The notes: a model not told the origin generated them from the letters alone. DNA of 7,393 nt from Nitrospira sp. (GCA_029858925.1 JAOUEB010000059.1:1-7393); one strand, 5' to 3'; shown: positions 1 through 7,393, numbered from the stretch's first letter. Numbers and translations are program-made.

Positions 1-291
1 TTCTCGAAACAGCGCTCCTTCTTCGCGCCGTTCCAAGCCGCCCATCGGCCCGAGTGCCGGATACTTGTTGGATGTCACCCGTACGGTCCAACCGGTTCCC
101 TCCGACGCCGGGATTCGAAATACCTCTTCCGGCGTCGACGCTTCATGCCCGGGACAGAAAGGGCAAGGACCGTTCTCGGTAGCTTGCTGGCGAGCCTGCG
201 CATGCTGGTTGTACTCGTGTGGCCTCCGTTTCCGTTCAGCCGCGACGATGACCCACTCTTTTGTCGTCGGATCTTGCCGGATGATGGACAT
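1..291 (-). CDS. galT: GalT-family galactose-1-phosphate uridylyltransferase, N-terminal part (3' end beyond left edge)
   Basis: This is the first 97 codons of a HIT-superfamily nucleotidyltransferase of the GalT type, which moves UMP between UDP-glucose and galactose-1-phosphate in the Leloir pathway in the cytosol. The N-terminus (MSIIRQDPTTKEWVIVAAER) follows the GalT opening pattern R-x-D-P-x-x-x-x-W-V-I. A C-P-F-C-P-G motif at residues 43-48 corresponds to the two zinc-ligand cysteines of the family, and R-V-x-x-N-K-Y-P-A-L at 71-80 is another family signature. The frame is open to base 1, so the catalytic H-P-H region is not visible. The ATG lies five bases after the YHS gene stop, with a weak GGAG 11 bases upstream, so the two are probably co-transcribed. 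ADP-glucose phosphorylase-like relatives share this N-terminus, so exact substrate is inferred. The family call is firm. Confidence 0.85.
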   Translation of the reverse strand, partial: MSIIRQDPTTKEWVIVAAERKRRPHEYNQHAQARQQATENGPCPFCPGHEASTPEEVFRIPASEGTGWTVRVTSNKYPALGPMGGLERREEGALFRE

Positions 292-296
292 GGCGG

Positions 297-482
297 CTAT
301 CGCTCCGGATGGATCTTCCGCCCCAAGAGGTCGGTCGTCTTTGGGAGATACTGGCCGGGGTCCTTCTCGAAGGCCTCGCGGCAACCGGGTGAGCAGAAAT
401 AGTATGTGGTTCCTTCGTAGGCGCTCTGTTCGGCTGCCGTTCTCTCTTCGACGTTCATCTGACAGACAGGATCGGTTGCCAT
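297..482 (-). CDS. Stand-alone YHS-domain protein (probable metal binding)
   Basis: This 61-residue protein is almost entirely one YHS domain. It shows the D-P-V-C-x-M opening (C7), a Y-Y-F-C-S-P-G-C core (C30 and C34) and the closing F-x-x-D-P-x-x-Y-L at 38-46, followed by a short basic tail. The same domain occurs at the N-terminus of copper-exporting P-type ATPases and as small free-standing proteins, where the cysteines are thought to bind metal ions. It has no signal peptide or membrane segment, so it should be cytosolic. The ATG start is well supported by AAAGGAG seven bases upstream. It lies five bases before galT, suggesting co-expression, and about 215 bases after atpG. Its metal and partner cannot be read from the sequence. 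Confidence 0.85.
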   Translation of the reverse strand: MATDPVCQMNVEERTAAEQSAYEGTTYYFCSPGCREAFEKDPGQYLPKTTDLLGRKIHPER

Positions 483-489
483 CGTGCTG

Positions 490-496
490 CTCCTTT
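490..496 (-). promoter_or_regulatory. Ribosome binding site of the YHS gene
   Basis: AAAGGAG on the minus strand sits seven bases before the ATG at 482. This is the best Shine-Dalgarno match in the region between atpG and galT and fixes the start of the small gene. Confidence 0.75.
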
Positions 497-511
497 CATT
501 GACGCGTCCAT

Positions 512-687
512 TTACCGGCGATGGGGTGCGGCCAGAGTGCTCAACATCAACACTTCGATTTCTTCGGTTATCTCCTCTTGCCTGAGCGCGTTGCCTTGTT
601 GTAGAAATCCCATTCCGTCACCAGTGGACACCAAAACAAACACTCGCGTTCAAGACCATGCCGTCTGGATGAAAATAGCGCTTTCAT
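512..687 (-). pseudogene. Possible relic of an F-ATPase gamma-subunit C-terminus, frameshifted
   Basis: This lies just behind atpG, between it and the YHS gene. One frame (643 to 512, GTG start, 43 codons) contains L-R-Q-E-E-I-T-E-E-I-E and then a stop. This matches the R-Q-x-x-I-T-x-E-I pattern at the very C-terminus of gamma subunits. The neighbouring frame (687 to 568, 39 codons) contains F-Y-N-K-A just before the same place, which matches the Y-N-x-A that precedes that pattern in gamma. Joined by a small frameshift near 580-595, the two read like a gamma tail. The intact atpG next door has its own equivalent ending ([10 protein letters not shown]), so this would be a second copy, from partial duplication or recombination. 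Upstream of F-Y-N-K-A the likeness fades. The 39-codon frame has an ATG with GAGG eight bases before it, so a tiny real gene is not excluded. The call rests on about 15 residues. Confidence 0.4.
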
Positions 688-697
688 GACTGAGCCC

Positions 698-1603
698 TCA
701 GGAGGCTAGACGGCGTTCCTTGCGTGACAGCGTCTCGAATCCGGAGATCACGTCGAACAGTTCCTCGTCGATGCCACTCTGGCGCAAACGATGGAATGTC
801 CTATTGAGATGCTCCAGCAATTCGCCGATATTTTTGTCGGCACGTTGCATCGCCGCCAGGCGGCTCGCGTTCTCGCTCGCGAGGGATTCGGCACAGGCCC
901 GGAAGAGCGAGACAAAAAGATATTCACGGATAAGCGCCCGCAACGTCGCGCTGCTCCCCCCTACGATCTCAGGCAAGTTTCCTGTCGGCCAGCGCCGTTC
1001 GGCCAACTGGCGTCGCCATGTTTCGTCCAGCGGCAGCAGCCGCTGACTGACAGGCTCATAGACCGCACCTGACGTAGGACGGTTGTAAAAGAGGTAGAGT
1101 TCCGTGACGTCATCCTGGCTATGAGGCGTCTCGCTCTCGACAAGAATCTTTCCGACAAGCGGGGTAATGGCCTTGACGGAATTCGGCACAGTGAAGAATC
1201 CGACCAGCGGCAGTCCCGCATCCGACAGGCGTCCCTGCACCCGTTCGCCGACCGCCCAAATCTGCGGTGTACTGGGAAGAGCGGCCAGCGTTTTCACCGC
1301 AAAATCAGCCACCGCGTCATTGAACTGGCCCACTAACCCCTGATCGGAACCGAAGACAATCGCGCTGATCGGACCCGTCACTCTTCGCCTTTCCCTTCCT
1401 GCAATCAAGGGTGTCGGCCCGCCTTCCCTGAAGCAAGCGACCAGCCCTAACTCCACCGTGCGATAGTAGTCGGCTAACGCGCGCACCGCGTTCTCGTATT
1501 GTCCGATGCTCGAGGCGGCCATAGCCTTCATTGTGCGCACCACGGACTCCAATTCCCCGGCGCCGGCGATCTTTCGGCGCAGATTCGCGGCGGACTCACT
1601 CAT
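698..1603 (-). CDS. atpG: N-ATPase gamma subunit (central stalk)
   Basis: This 301-residue protein is the rotating shaft that connects the c-ring to the alpha3beta3 head. The N-terminal helix (L-R-R-K-I at 8-12, then [12 protein letters not shown] at 21-32) follows the gamma pattern in which canonical enzymes have I-T-x-A-M-x-x-V-A-A-S. A Rossmann-like middle contains [12 protein letters not shown]. The C-terminal helix carries [18 protein letters not shown], a diverged form of the canonical gamma ending. The start ATG overlaps the atpA stop by four bases (ATGA) and has AAGGAG five bases upstream. It is the last gene of the atp set, as expected for the N-type order. Length is ordinary for the family, and both ends are intact. 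Confidence 0.95.
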   Translation of the reverse strand: MSESAANLRRKIAGAGELESVVRTMKAMAASSIGQYENAVRALADYYRTVELGLVACFREGGPTPLIAGRERRRVTGPISAIVFGSDQGLVGQFNDAVADFAVKTLAALPSTPQIWAVGERVQGRLSDAGLPLVGFFTVPNSVKAITPLVGKILVESETPHSQDDVTELYLFYNRPTSGAVYEPVSQRLLPLDETWRRQLAERRWPTGNLPEIVGGSSATLRALIREYLFVSLFRACAESLASENASRLAAMQRADKNIGELLEHLNRTFHRLRQSGIDEELFDVISGFETLSRKERRLAS

Positions 1604-3153
1604 TCTTTCTCCTTGAGCCCGGCTTCAGGCTGAAACCGTGCGAGCGCGTTTCGGGCAATGTCGATAATCGTGTTCCGATCGTTGTCGCTCAACTTTTTAG
1701 CCGTATCAATCCGTGCGATAACTTCCGCCGGGATGTTCACCACCGCCTGCTGCACGGCCCGCTCGGCCTCTACCATCCGGGCAAGCGGCACGCGGTCGAA
1801 GAGTTCCTCGGTCAACGCCAGCAGCACAGCGATTTGCGAGGGCACGGACACCGGAGCGAACTCAGGCTGTTTGAGGCAAGCGCGAATACGCCGTCCGTGG
1901 TCAATGATCGTGCGTGTATGTTCATCCAGCCTGGCGCCGAACCTCGCAAAGGTCTCAAGCTCCTCGAACTGCGCATAGGCGAGCTTGAGGTCACCAGCCA
2001 CGGCACGGTAGGCCGCGCGTTGCGCCTTGCCGCCGACGCGCGACACGGATTTTCCGACATCGACCGCAGGCAGCACGCCCAATTCGAACAGCGACGGCGA
2101 GAGGTAAATCTGCCCGTCCGTGATAGAAATCAGGTTGGTCGGAATGTAGGCCGAAATATCCTGGGCTTCGGTTTCGATGATAGGCAACGCGGTCAGCGAG
2201 CCGCCTCCGAACTCCGGGCGCAAGTGCGTGGCCCGTTCCAGCAGCCGCGCGTGAATGTAAAAGATGTCGCCGGGAAACGCTTCTCGGCCGGGCGGGCGAC
2301 GCAGTAGCAGAGACAGTTCACGATAGGCACGCGCATGATGCGTAAGATCGTCGTACACAACCAGTACATCGCGGCCCTGTGCCATGAAATATTCCGCAAT
2401 GCTTGTTGCGGAGTACGGAGCGATGTAGGCGAGGCCGGGTGGATCGTTGCCTTCGGTTACGATTACGACGGTGTAATCCATCGCGCCTTGCTCTCGCAGG
2501 GTAGCGATCACCTTGGCCACGCCGGACGCGCGCTGGCCAATGGCGCAATACACGCACAGCACATTTTGGTCACGTTGATTAAGAATCGTATCGAGCGCGA
2601 TGGCGGTTTTGCCTGTCTGCCGGTCGCCGACGATCAGTTCGCGCTGACCGCGTCCGATAGGAACGAGCGCATCGACGACTTTCAGGCCGGTCTGGAGCGG
2701 CATAGTGACGGGCGCGCGATCCATAATGTGCGGCGCCCTGCGTTCGGTGGGCAGGCGCGCGCTGGACATCACCGGACCTTTGCCGTCCAGAGGTCGGCCC
2801 AATGGATTCACAATACGTCCGATTAATCCGTTTCCCACCGGCACGTCCATCACGTGCCCCCTACGCTCGACTTCATCGCCCGCATGCAACTGCCAGTGGT
2901 CGCCCAACAGCACAACGCCGATTTCGTCTTCATCCACGTTGAATGCGATGCCATACACATCGCCGGGAAATCTCAACACCTCCTCAAAACCCACACCGGG
3001 GAGGCCTGAGACTTTTGCGATGCCCGTAGCGATGCTCGTGATCGTGCCGACCTCCCGTGGCCTCAGTTGAGGCACGAAGGCGTCTCGCACCTGACGTATT
3101 CCGGTAAACGCACTGTCGAAAACCTGCTGGAGGCTCTCAGGTTCCATACTCAA
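1600..3153 (-). CDS. atpA: N-ATPase alpha subunit
   Basis: This is the non-catalytic nucleotide-binding subunit of the F1 head, 517 residues from the TTG start. The N-terminal beta-barrel is followed by the P-loop G-D-R-Q-T-G-K-T at 176-183, a Walker B strand ending D-V-L-V-V-Y-D-D at about 262-269, and S-V-S-R-V-G-G at 369-375. The Arg of that last motif (R372) aligns with the arginine finger that E. coli alpha contributes to the beta catalytic site (R376). [12 protein letters not shown] at 337-348 is also typical. The start is uncertain: TTG at 3153 overlaps the atpF stop (TTGA), while an in-frame ATG lies two codons later at 3147. Neither has a strong Shine-Dalgarno, so coupling to atpF translation is likely. 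The end overlaps atpG by four bases. Confidence 0.97.
   Translation of the reverse strand: MSMEPESLQQVFDSAFTGIRQVRDAFVPQLRPREVGTITSIATGIAKVSGLPGVGFEEVLRFPGDVYGIAFNVDEDEIGVVLLGDHWQLHAGDEVERRGHVMDVPVGNGLIGRIVNPLGRPLDGKGPVMSSARLPTERRAPHIMDRAPVTMPLQTGLKVVDALVPIGRGQRELIVGDRQTGKTAIALDTILNQRDQNVLCVYCAIGQRASGVAKVIATLREQGAMDYTVVIVTEGNDPPGLAYIAPYSATSIAEYFMAQGRDVLVVYDDLTHHARAYRELSLLLRRPPGREAFPGDIFYIHARLLERATHLRPEFGGGSLTALPIIETEAQDISAYIPTNLISITDGQIYLSPSLFELGVLPAVDVGKSVSRVGGKAQRAAYRAVAGDLKLAYAQFEELETFARFGARLDEHTRTIIDHGRRIRACLKQPEFAPVSVPSQIAVLLALTEELFDRVPLARMVEAERAVQQAVVNIPAEVIARIDTAKKLSDNDRNTIIDIARNALARFQPEAGLKEKE
1609..1614 (-). promoter_or_regulatory. Ribosome binding site of atpG
   Basis: AAGGAG lies inside the last codons of atpA, five bases before the atpG ATG at 1603. 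It supports independent as well as coupled initiation at the ATGA overlap. Confidence 0.7.
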
Positions 3154-3971
3154 TGGCTCTCTGATTCGGGCTGAAGTTCTTCAGTTTGAGATTTGACCGG
3201 GGCTTCAGATTTGTCTTTCATTTTCAGAAGTTCGCCGACGCCTTTTTCCAGCGACAGGAGGTAATCCGCTATGCTCCAGGCCACTTTGTGTCCATTCGTG
3301 ATGAGTTCGATTCCGCTGATCAAGTCCGGCGCGGTCTCAAACCGGACGGGAATTGCCGTCGAGAAGGTTTCGTTGAGCGACTGTTGAATCACCGTGCGCT
3401 GCTCCGCAGGCAAGTCAAACGCGCTGCGCACGAGCGCGGGGTTAGGCGCTGTCTTCAGGGCCTTGGCGAGGCCCGCCTTCGCCTCCCCGTCCATCTCTTG
3501 CAAGCGGCGAATGAACACCGCGCCCAGGCGTTCTTCCAAACTCGTCGTGGCGAGATCCGACAGCGCTTTTCGTGCGATGGCGAATACTTCCTGCTGAGTC
3601 CGGCGACCGATGGCTTGATTGAGGTAATGGGCCTCGTTTCTGAGCGTTTCCTGTCGTTTGGCACTCATCGCATCGGCCGCTTGACGCGCTTCTTCGAGAA
3701 GGCGCTGACGTTCGGCTTTCGCTTCGTCCGTCGCCTGGCTCAAGAGCGCGGCACGCTGTCTGGCGAACTCCTCATTCTTATGCTGGAATTCGTCACGTTC
3801 CTTTCGGGCTTCCATTTGTTTCGCGTCAGCATCCGCGAGTTCCTTGGCGATCCGCTTCTCCCGCTCATCGATGGCGTGGAGGATGGGTTTGTACAGAAAG
3901 CGCCTCAATAGCCACACCAGGATAAGGAAATTGACGACTTGCGCGCCGACGGTGAACCAATCGATCAGCAT
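3150..3971 (-). CDS. atpF: N-ATPase b subunit with delta/OSCP-like C-terminal domain
   Basis: This is the peripheral stalk subunit that holds the F1 head against the a subunit. At 273 residues it is much longer than a canonical b (about 156 in E. coli). A single membrane helix spans about residues 8-26, followed by R-R-F-L-Y-K-P-I and D-E-R-E as in other b subunits. A long charged, Ala/Glu/Lys/Arg-rich coiled coil runs from about 33 to 135. Residues about 178-243 resemble the C-terminal half of delta: [10 protein letters not shown], then P-D-L-I-S-G-I-E-L, then [10 protein letters not shown]. Since the operon has no atpH, this part probably does delta's job of binding the top of F1. The tail is hydrophilic. 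The gene starts three bases after the atpE stop, with only a weak GGGAAAG upstream, and its stop overlaps the atpA start. Confidence 0.93.
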   Translation of the reverse strand: MLIDWFTVGAQVVNFLILVWLLRRFLYKPILHAIDEREKRIAKELADADAKQMEARKERDEFQHKNEEFARQRAALLSQATDEAKAERQRLLEEARQAADAMSAKRQETLRNEAHYLNQAIGRRTQQEVFAIARKALSDLATTSLEERLGAVFIRRLQEMDGEAKAGLAKALKTAPNPALVRSAFDLPAEQRTVIQQSLNETFSTAIPVRFETAPDLISGIELITNGHKVAWSIADYLLSLEKGVGELLKMKDKSEAPVKSQTEELQPESESH

Positions 3972-3974
3972 AGG

Positions 3975-4256
3975 TTACTTTCCCGTGGCGAGCGCGATGG
4001 CGTGGTTCCAAAAGGGATTGGCGAATAGGAGAATCATCGACACCACAAAACAGTAGATCGCCGTGGATTCAATCATCGCCAGGCCCACGAATAAGGTCCG
4101 GGTGATGGTCGCGGAGGCATCAGGCTGCTGCGCCAGTGAAGTCAATGCTGCAGCCACCGCACGCCCTTCGCCCAATGCAGGCCCGATCGCACCGAAGCTA
4201 GTGGTCAGACCGGCAGTGACAATTGATGTCACCGCGATAATCGTCATGTTGTCCAT
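3975..4256 (-). CDS. atpE: N-ATPase c subunit (rotor ring proteolipid)
   Basis: This 93-residue hairpin has two membrane helices, about residues 5-40 and 50-80, joined by a polar loop Q-Q-P-D at 43-46 where canonical c has R-Q-P. Many copies form the ion-carrying ring. Helix 2 has E63-S64-T65-x-x-Y68, the ion-site motif of Na+-binding c subunits such as Ilyobacter tartaricus (E65, S66, T67, Y70). In helix 1 the position of Ilyobacter Q32 is a second glutamate, E30, within G-x-G-E-G. A double-carboxylate c subunit occurs in N-ATPases, and the Burkholderia pseudomallei ring was reported to be H+-specific, so Na+ use cannot be assumed. The ATG at 4256 has AAAAGGAG five bases upstream. There is a 31-base gap after atpB. 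Confidence 0.96.
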   Translation of the reverse strand: MDNMTIIAVTSIVTAGLTTSFGAIGPALGEGRAVAAALTSLAQQPDASATITRTLFVGLAMIESTAIYCFVVSMILLFANPFWNHAIALATGK

Positions 4257-4261
4257 GGCAG

Positions 4262-4269
4262 CTCCTTTT
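4262..4269 (-). promoter_or_regulatory. Strong ribosome binding site of atpE
   Basis: AAAAGGAG with a five-base spacer to the ATG at 4256 lies in one of the few true gaps in the operon. A strong site fits the need for many c copies per complex. Confidence 0.75.
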
Positions 4270-4287
4270 GGTTTCGCAGTTCATGAT

Positions 4288-4983
4288 TCACTGTCTTGCA
4301 TCTGGTTCAGGCTTGGGCTTACGGATTCGCGTGGCGGCCGCGATGTATACAGCTGCCAGGATGCTGAAGATGTAGGCCTGTACCATGCCGGTGAGCAGAC
4401 CGAGCGCCGTCATGGCGATCGGGAAGATAAAGGGGGTAATCGTGAGTAGGATGCCGATAATCATGGCTCCGCTCATCATATTGCCGAATAGACGGACAGC
4501 CAGAGCCACGGTGCGGGAGAATTCACCGATGATGTTGAACGGTAACATGATCGCCGTTGGCTGTGCGTAGGACTTGAGGTATCCGCCCACACCTTGTTCT
4601 TCAATGCCGAACAACGGCACGGCTACAAACACGCACAACGCCAGTGCTGTGGTAGTCGAGAGCGAGCCAGTCGGCGGCTCATAGCCGGGGATCACCGTGC
4701 CAAGGCTGGCCGCAGCAACAAACAGGAAGAGCGTGCCCAGAAAGCCGATATATTGTTCTGGATGGCGGAGGCCAACTTCTTGAATTTGTTTTTCGATAGC
4801 GGTCACGATGATTTCCAAGAAGTTTTGCCAGCGGGAACGTCTCAGGCCCGGGGAAAGGTTATGCGTGATGAGCGCTGAACCGACCACCAGCACGAACATC
4901 AGCCCCCACGTCACCGCAATAGTGGCGTTGAGTTTGAAAAACCCATAGTGCCAGAGGATGATGTCGTCAGGACTCAGACGCAC
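4288..4983 (-). CDS. atpB: N-ATPase a subunit (stator ion channel)
   Basis: This 231-residue polytopic membrane protein forms the two ion half-channels against the c-ring. Hydrophobic segments occur near residues 20-40, 78-100, 112-125, 143-155, 170-190 and 195-218. The essential stator arginine is R164 in L-A-V-R-L-F-G-N-M (E. coli R210), and Q202 in V-Q-A-Y-I-F matches E. coli Q252. Nine residues after the arginine, where E. coli has E219, this protein has A173 (S-G-A-M-I). The start is GTG at 4983, chosen because AAGGAGG lies six bases upstream and the first residues (M-R-L-S-P-D-D) run straight into the protein. The start overlaps the atpR coding sequence by 17 bases. The C-terminus is a short charged tail. 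Confidence 0.96.
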   Translation of the reverse strand: MRLSPDDIILWHYGFFKLNATIAVTWGLMFVLVVGSALITHNLSPGLRRSRWQNFLEIIVTAIEKQIQEVGLRHPEQYIGFLGTLFLFVAAASLGTVIPGYEPPTGSLSTTTALALCVFVAVPLFGIEEQGVGGYLKSYAQPTAIMLPFNIIGEFSRTVALAVRLFGNMMSGAMIIGILLTITPFIFPIAMTALGLLTGMVQAYIFSILAAVYIAAATRIRKPKPEPDARQ

Positions 4984-5287
4984 GACCGGCCTCCTTCGCT
5001 GGGAACTTGTGCTGTTCGACCGGCGGGCCGGTCAACCGGGTCACGAGGAAATGCGCGATGACAAATCCAAGGAGACACAACAACAACCTCTCCCAATGAC
5101 CACCCCCGACAACATAAAATCCGGCGAGGGCCATACCTGTCCGCAACAGCAAGCTTCCCAGAAACCAAAGCGCCGGACGGTTGGCAGAAACACCCTGCCG
5201 CACTGTCCACCAAAGACCGCCAAAGAACATCGTCCCGAGCAAGACGCCCGCTACCACGGCACCCATCAGGCTCACTGATTCATTCAT
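4967..5287 (-). CDS. atpR: N-ATPase subunit AtpR
   Basis: This 106-residue membrane protein is of the kind found only in N-ATPase operons (N-ATPase AtpR family). Three hydrophobic segments are visible at about residues 8-28, 38-61 and 66-84. An arginine sits within the second (S-L-L-L-R49-T-G) and another at the end of the third (R84). Membrane arginines in AtpR have been proposed to interact with the c-ring glutamates or to help ring assembly, but the role is not settled. The start is the ATG at 5287, which overlaps the atpQ stop by eight bases (ATGAATGA) and has GAGGAG seven bases upstream. A longer open frame extends upstream to 5443, but it lies inside atpQ and encodes no plausible membrane protein there. 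The 3' end overlaps atpB. Confidence 0.88.
   Translation of the reverse strand: MNESVSLMGAVVAGVLLGTMFFGGLWWTVRQGVSANRPALWFLGSLLLRTGMALAGFYVVGGGHWERLLLCLLGFVIAHFLVTRLTGPPVEQHKFPAKEAGRASES
4990..4996 (-). promoter_or_regulatory. Ribosome binding site deciding the atpB GTG start
   Basis: AAGGAGG lies within the end of atpR, six bases before the GTG at 4983. No other start in the right frame has such a site, so it fixes the 17-base overlap between atpR and atpB. Confidence 0.75.
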
Positions 5288-5618
5288 GGTTATTCTCCTC
5301 TTGCTCGCGTATGTCTCTTCCTTCCGCCGCAACCCAATGCCACGCGAGTAAACAACCGATCGCGAGGCCAGCGACCAGCAGGGCCAACGTCCAGGATCGG
5401 CTTCCTGGGAAGCGCCGGTCCAGCCATATCCCGAGCGCCGCACCGAGAAGCGTCGGCACCGCCACCGACCAGCCCACGATGCCCATCATGCCCAAGCCGG
5501 ACCAGACAGTCTTCGTGACATGACGTTGCGCCTTGAGCTTGCGTGCCGCCTTCTCTCCCACCCGATGACTGAGCTCCGTCTGGCCAGGCGCAGAGTTCTC
5601 TTCCGGTTTTTCACTCAT
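5280..5618 (-). CDS. atpQ: N-ATPase subunit AtpQ (AtpI/AtpZ-like membrane protein)
   Basis: This 112-residue protein has a hydrophilic, charged N-terminus of about 37 residues, two membrane helices (about 39-66 and 76-97) and an acidic tail. The pattern P-T-L-L-G-A-A-L-G-I-W-L-D-R-R-F at 55-70, then a short polar turn and a second glycine-rich helix, is typical of the ATPase_gene1/AtpZ-AtpI family of operon-encoded helper proteins. Relatives have been linked to c-ring assembly or divalent cation transport, but the function of AtpQ is not established. Its ATG overlaps the atpC stop by eight bases (ATGAGTGA). No Shine-Dalgarno is visible upstream, which points to re-initiation after atpC. The gene also overlaps atpR by eight bases. 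Confidence 0.87.
   Translation of the reverse strand: MSEKPEENSAPGQTELSHRVGEKAARKLKAQRHVTKTVWSGLGMMGIVGWSVAVPTLLGAALGIWLDRRFPGSRSWTLALLVAGLAIGCLLAWHWVAAEGRDIREQEENNHE
5295..5300 (-). promoter_or_regulatory. Ribosome binding site of atpR
   Basis: GAGGAG near the end of atpQ lies seven bases before the ATG at 5287. It supports the 106-residue form of AtpR over the longer open frame. Confidence 0.65.
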
Positions 5619-6018
5619 GATGAAACGTGGCCAAACGATGAATAAATCCGCTCTCTAATTTCGCCAGCACCGAACGCACGCTTTTCTCCTGTTCATCCAG
5701 AGTCAAAAATTCACGATCGACCGCTTCGCGCAGTTGGGCGAGGTTCACCCCCCCTATCGCATTACGTACCGAGACCAGCACGTCGGTGCCAATTTTAACC
5801 AGGACGCCTTCATCGACAGCCACGTATACCTCACCATCCACTTCTGTTTCGTACGTCAGGATCCCGGGCGCGAGGGCTGCCGTGCAGTCAAGCCGGTGGG
5901 GCAGGAGTCCAAAGGAGGAGCCGTCGCGAGTCCCCGCGACAATACGCAATACGTCTGCTTTCTCAGTAAAGATTTTGAACGGGAGAAGAATCTTAAGAGT
6001 CATGCCTCCTGATTGCAT
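5611..6018 (-). CDS. atpC: N-ATPase epsilon subunit
   Basis: This is the small central-stalk subunit that sits at the foot of gamma on the c-ring and can restrain ATP hydrolysis. It has an N-terminal beta-sandwich with L-K-I-L-L-P-F, then G-S-S-F-G-L-L-P-H-R-L-D, matching the F-G-x-L-P-x-H-x-D-x-x-A-x-L-x-P-G core of epsilon. V-A-V-D-E-G-V-L follows, and two charged helices make up the C-terminus. Two starts are possible. ATG at 6018 gives 135 residues, with only weak GGAAG upstream. ATG at 6003 gives 130 residues and begins M-T-L-K-I-L-L-P, which is where family members normally start, but the strong AGGAGG at 6005-6010 is only one base from it. The stop overlaps the atpQ start. The subunit identity is clear. 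Confidence 0.92.
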   Translation of the reverse strand: MQSGGMTLKILLPFKIFTEKADVLRIVAGTRDGSSFGLLPHRLDCTAALAPGILTYETEVDGEVYVAVDEGVLVKIGTDVLVSVRNAIGGVNLAQLREAVDREFLTLDEQEKSVRSVLAKLESGFIHRLATFHHE

Positions 6019-6032
6019 GTTCCACTTCCACT

Positions 6033-7393
<1,361 letters not shown>

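Noticed and set aside
65..502. 145-codon plus-strand open frame over galT and the YHS gene
   Set aside because: Both minus-strand genes here have clear family signatures, and this frame spans their junction without any recognisable protein.
568..687. 39-codon minus-strand gene after atpG as an independent protein
   Set aside because: It has an ATG and a modest GAGG site, but no recognised family. Its only familiar stretch (F-Y-N-K-A) is better explained as part of the frameshifted gamma-like tail.
685..705. Terminator hairpin after atpG
   Set aside because: AGCCTC and GAGGGCT can pair only with a bulge and a two-base loop, and no T-run follows on the minus strand. It does not support a rho-independent terminator.
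1531..2307. 258-codon plus-strand open frame opposite atpA and atpG
   Set aside because: It is antisense to clearly conserved alpha-subunit coding sequence, crosses the atpA/atpG junction, and its translation is rich in Arg with no recognisable domain. It is a shadow of GC-rich codons on the other strand.
3186..3911. 241-codon plus-strand open frame opposite atpF
   Set aside because: It lies wholly within the antisense of the b subunit, and its repeated F, L and R pattern mirrors the coiled-coil codons. It has no supporting ribosome site or domain.
5288..5443. N-terminal extension of AtpR to an upstream ATG
   Set aside because: The extension lies inside atpQ, is not hydrophobic like the rest, and lacks a ribosome site, while the ATG at 5287 has GAGGAG and the usual short overlap.

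Overview
The window carries most of a minus-strand operon for an N-type (alternate F1Fo) rotary ATPase. Reading from the right edge leftward, the order is atpD (beta, 5' end outside the window), atpC (epsilon), atpQ, atpR, atpB (a), atpE (c), atpF (b), atpA (alpha) and atpG (gamma). This is the atpDCQRBEFAG arrangement known for the laterally transferred N-ATPases, which are usually a second ATPase beside a housekeeping F-type enzyme. The two small membrane genes atpQ and atpR, the beta-first order and the lack of a separate delta gene (atpH) separate it from the ordinary atpIBEFHAGDC operon.

Downstream of atpG on the same strand lie a gap of about 215 bases, a 61-residue YHS-domain protein (probable metal binding), and the first 97 codons of a galT-like galactose-1-phosphate uridylyltransferase that runs off the left edge. 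The gap is not featureless. Read in two adjacent frames it resembles the C-terminal tail of an F-ATPase gamma subunit, so it looks like a frameshifted relic directly behind the intact atpG.

The genes are tightly packed, with 4- to 17-base overlaps at atpC/atpQ, atpQ/atpR, atpR/atpB, atpF/atpA and atpA/atpG. A single polycistronic message with translational coupling is the likely reading. AtpD, A, G and C form the catalytic F1 head and stalk. AtpB and the AtpE ring form the membrane ion path. AtpF is the peripheral stalk and seems to carry a delta/OSCP-like C-terminal domain in place of the missing delta subunit. AtpQ and AtpR are N-ATPase-specific membrane proteins. The c subunit has a carboxylate in both helices plus the E-S-T-x-x-Y motif, so whether it moves Na+ or H+ cannot be settled by motif reading.

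The host is a bacterium with moderately GC-rich DNA. N-ATPase operons move horizontally and occur in several phyla and in Methanosarcina, so they are poor taxonomic markers. A Gram-negative environmental lineage is plausible but not proven. There are no tRNA or rRNA genes, insertion sequences, CRISPR arrays or convincing terminators. Long plus-strand reading frames are antisense shadows of the atp genes.
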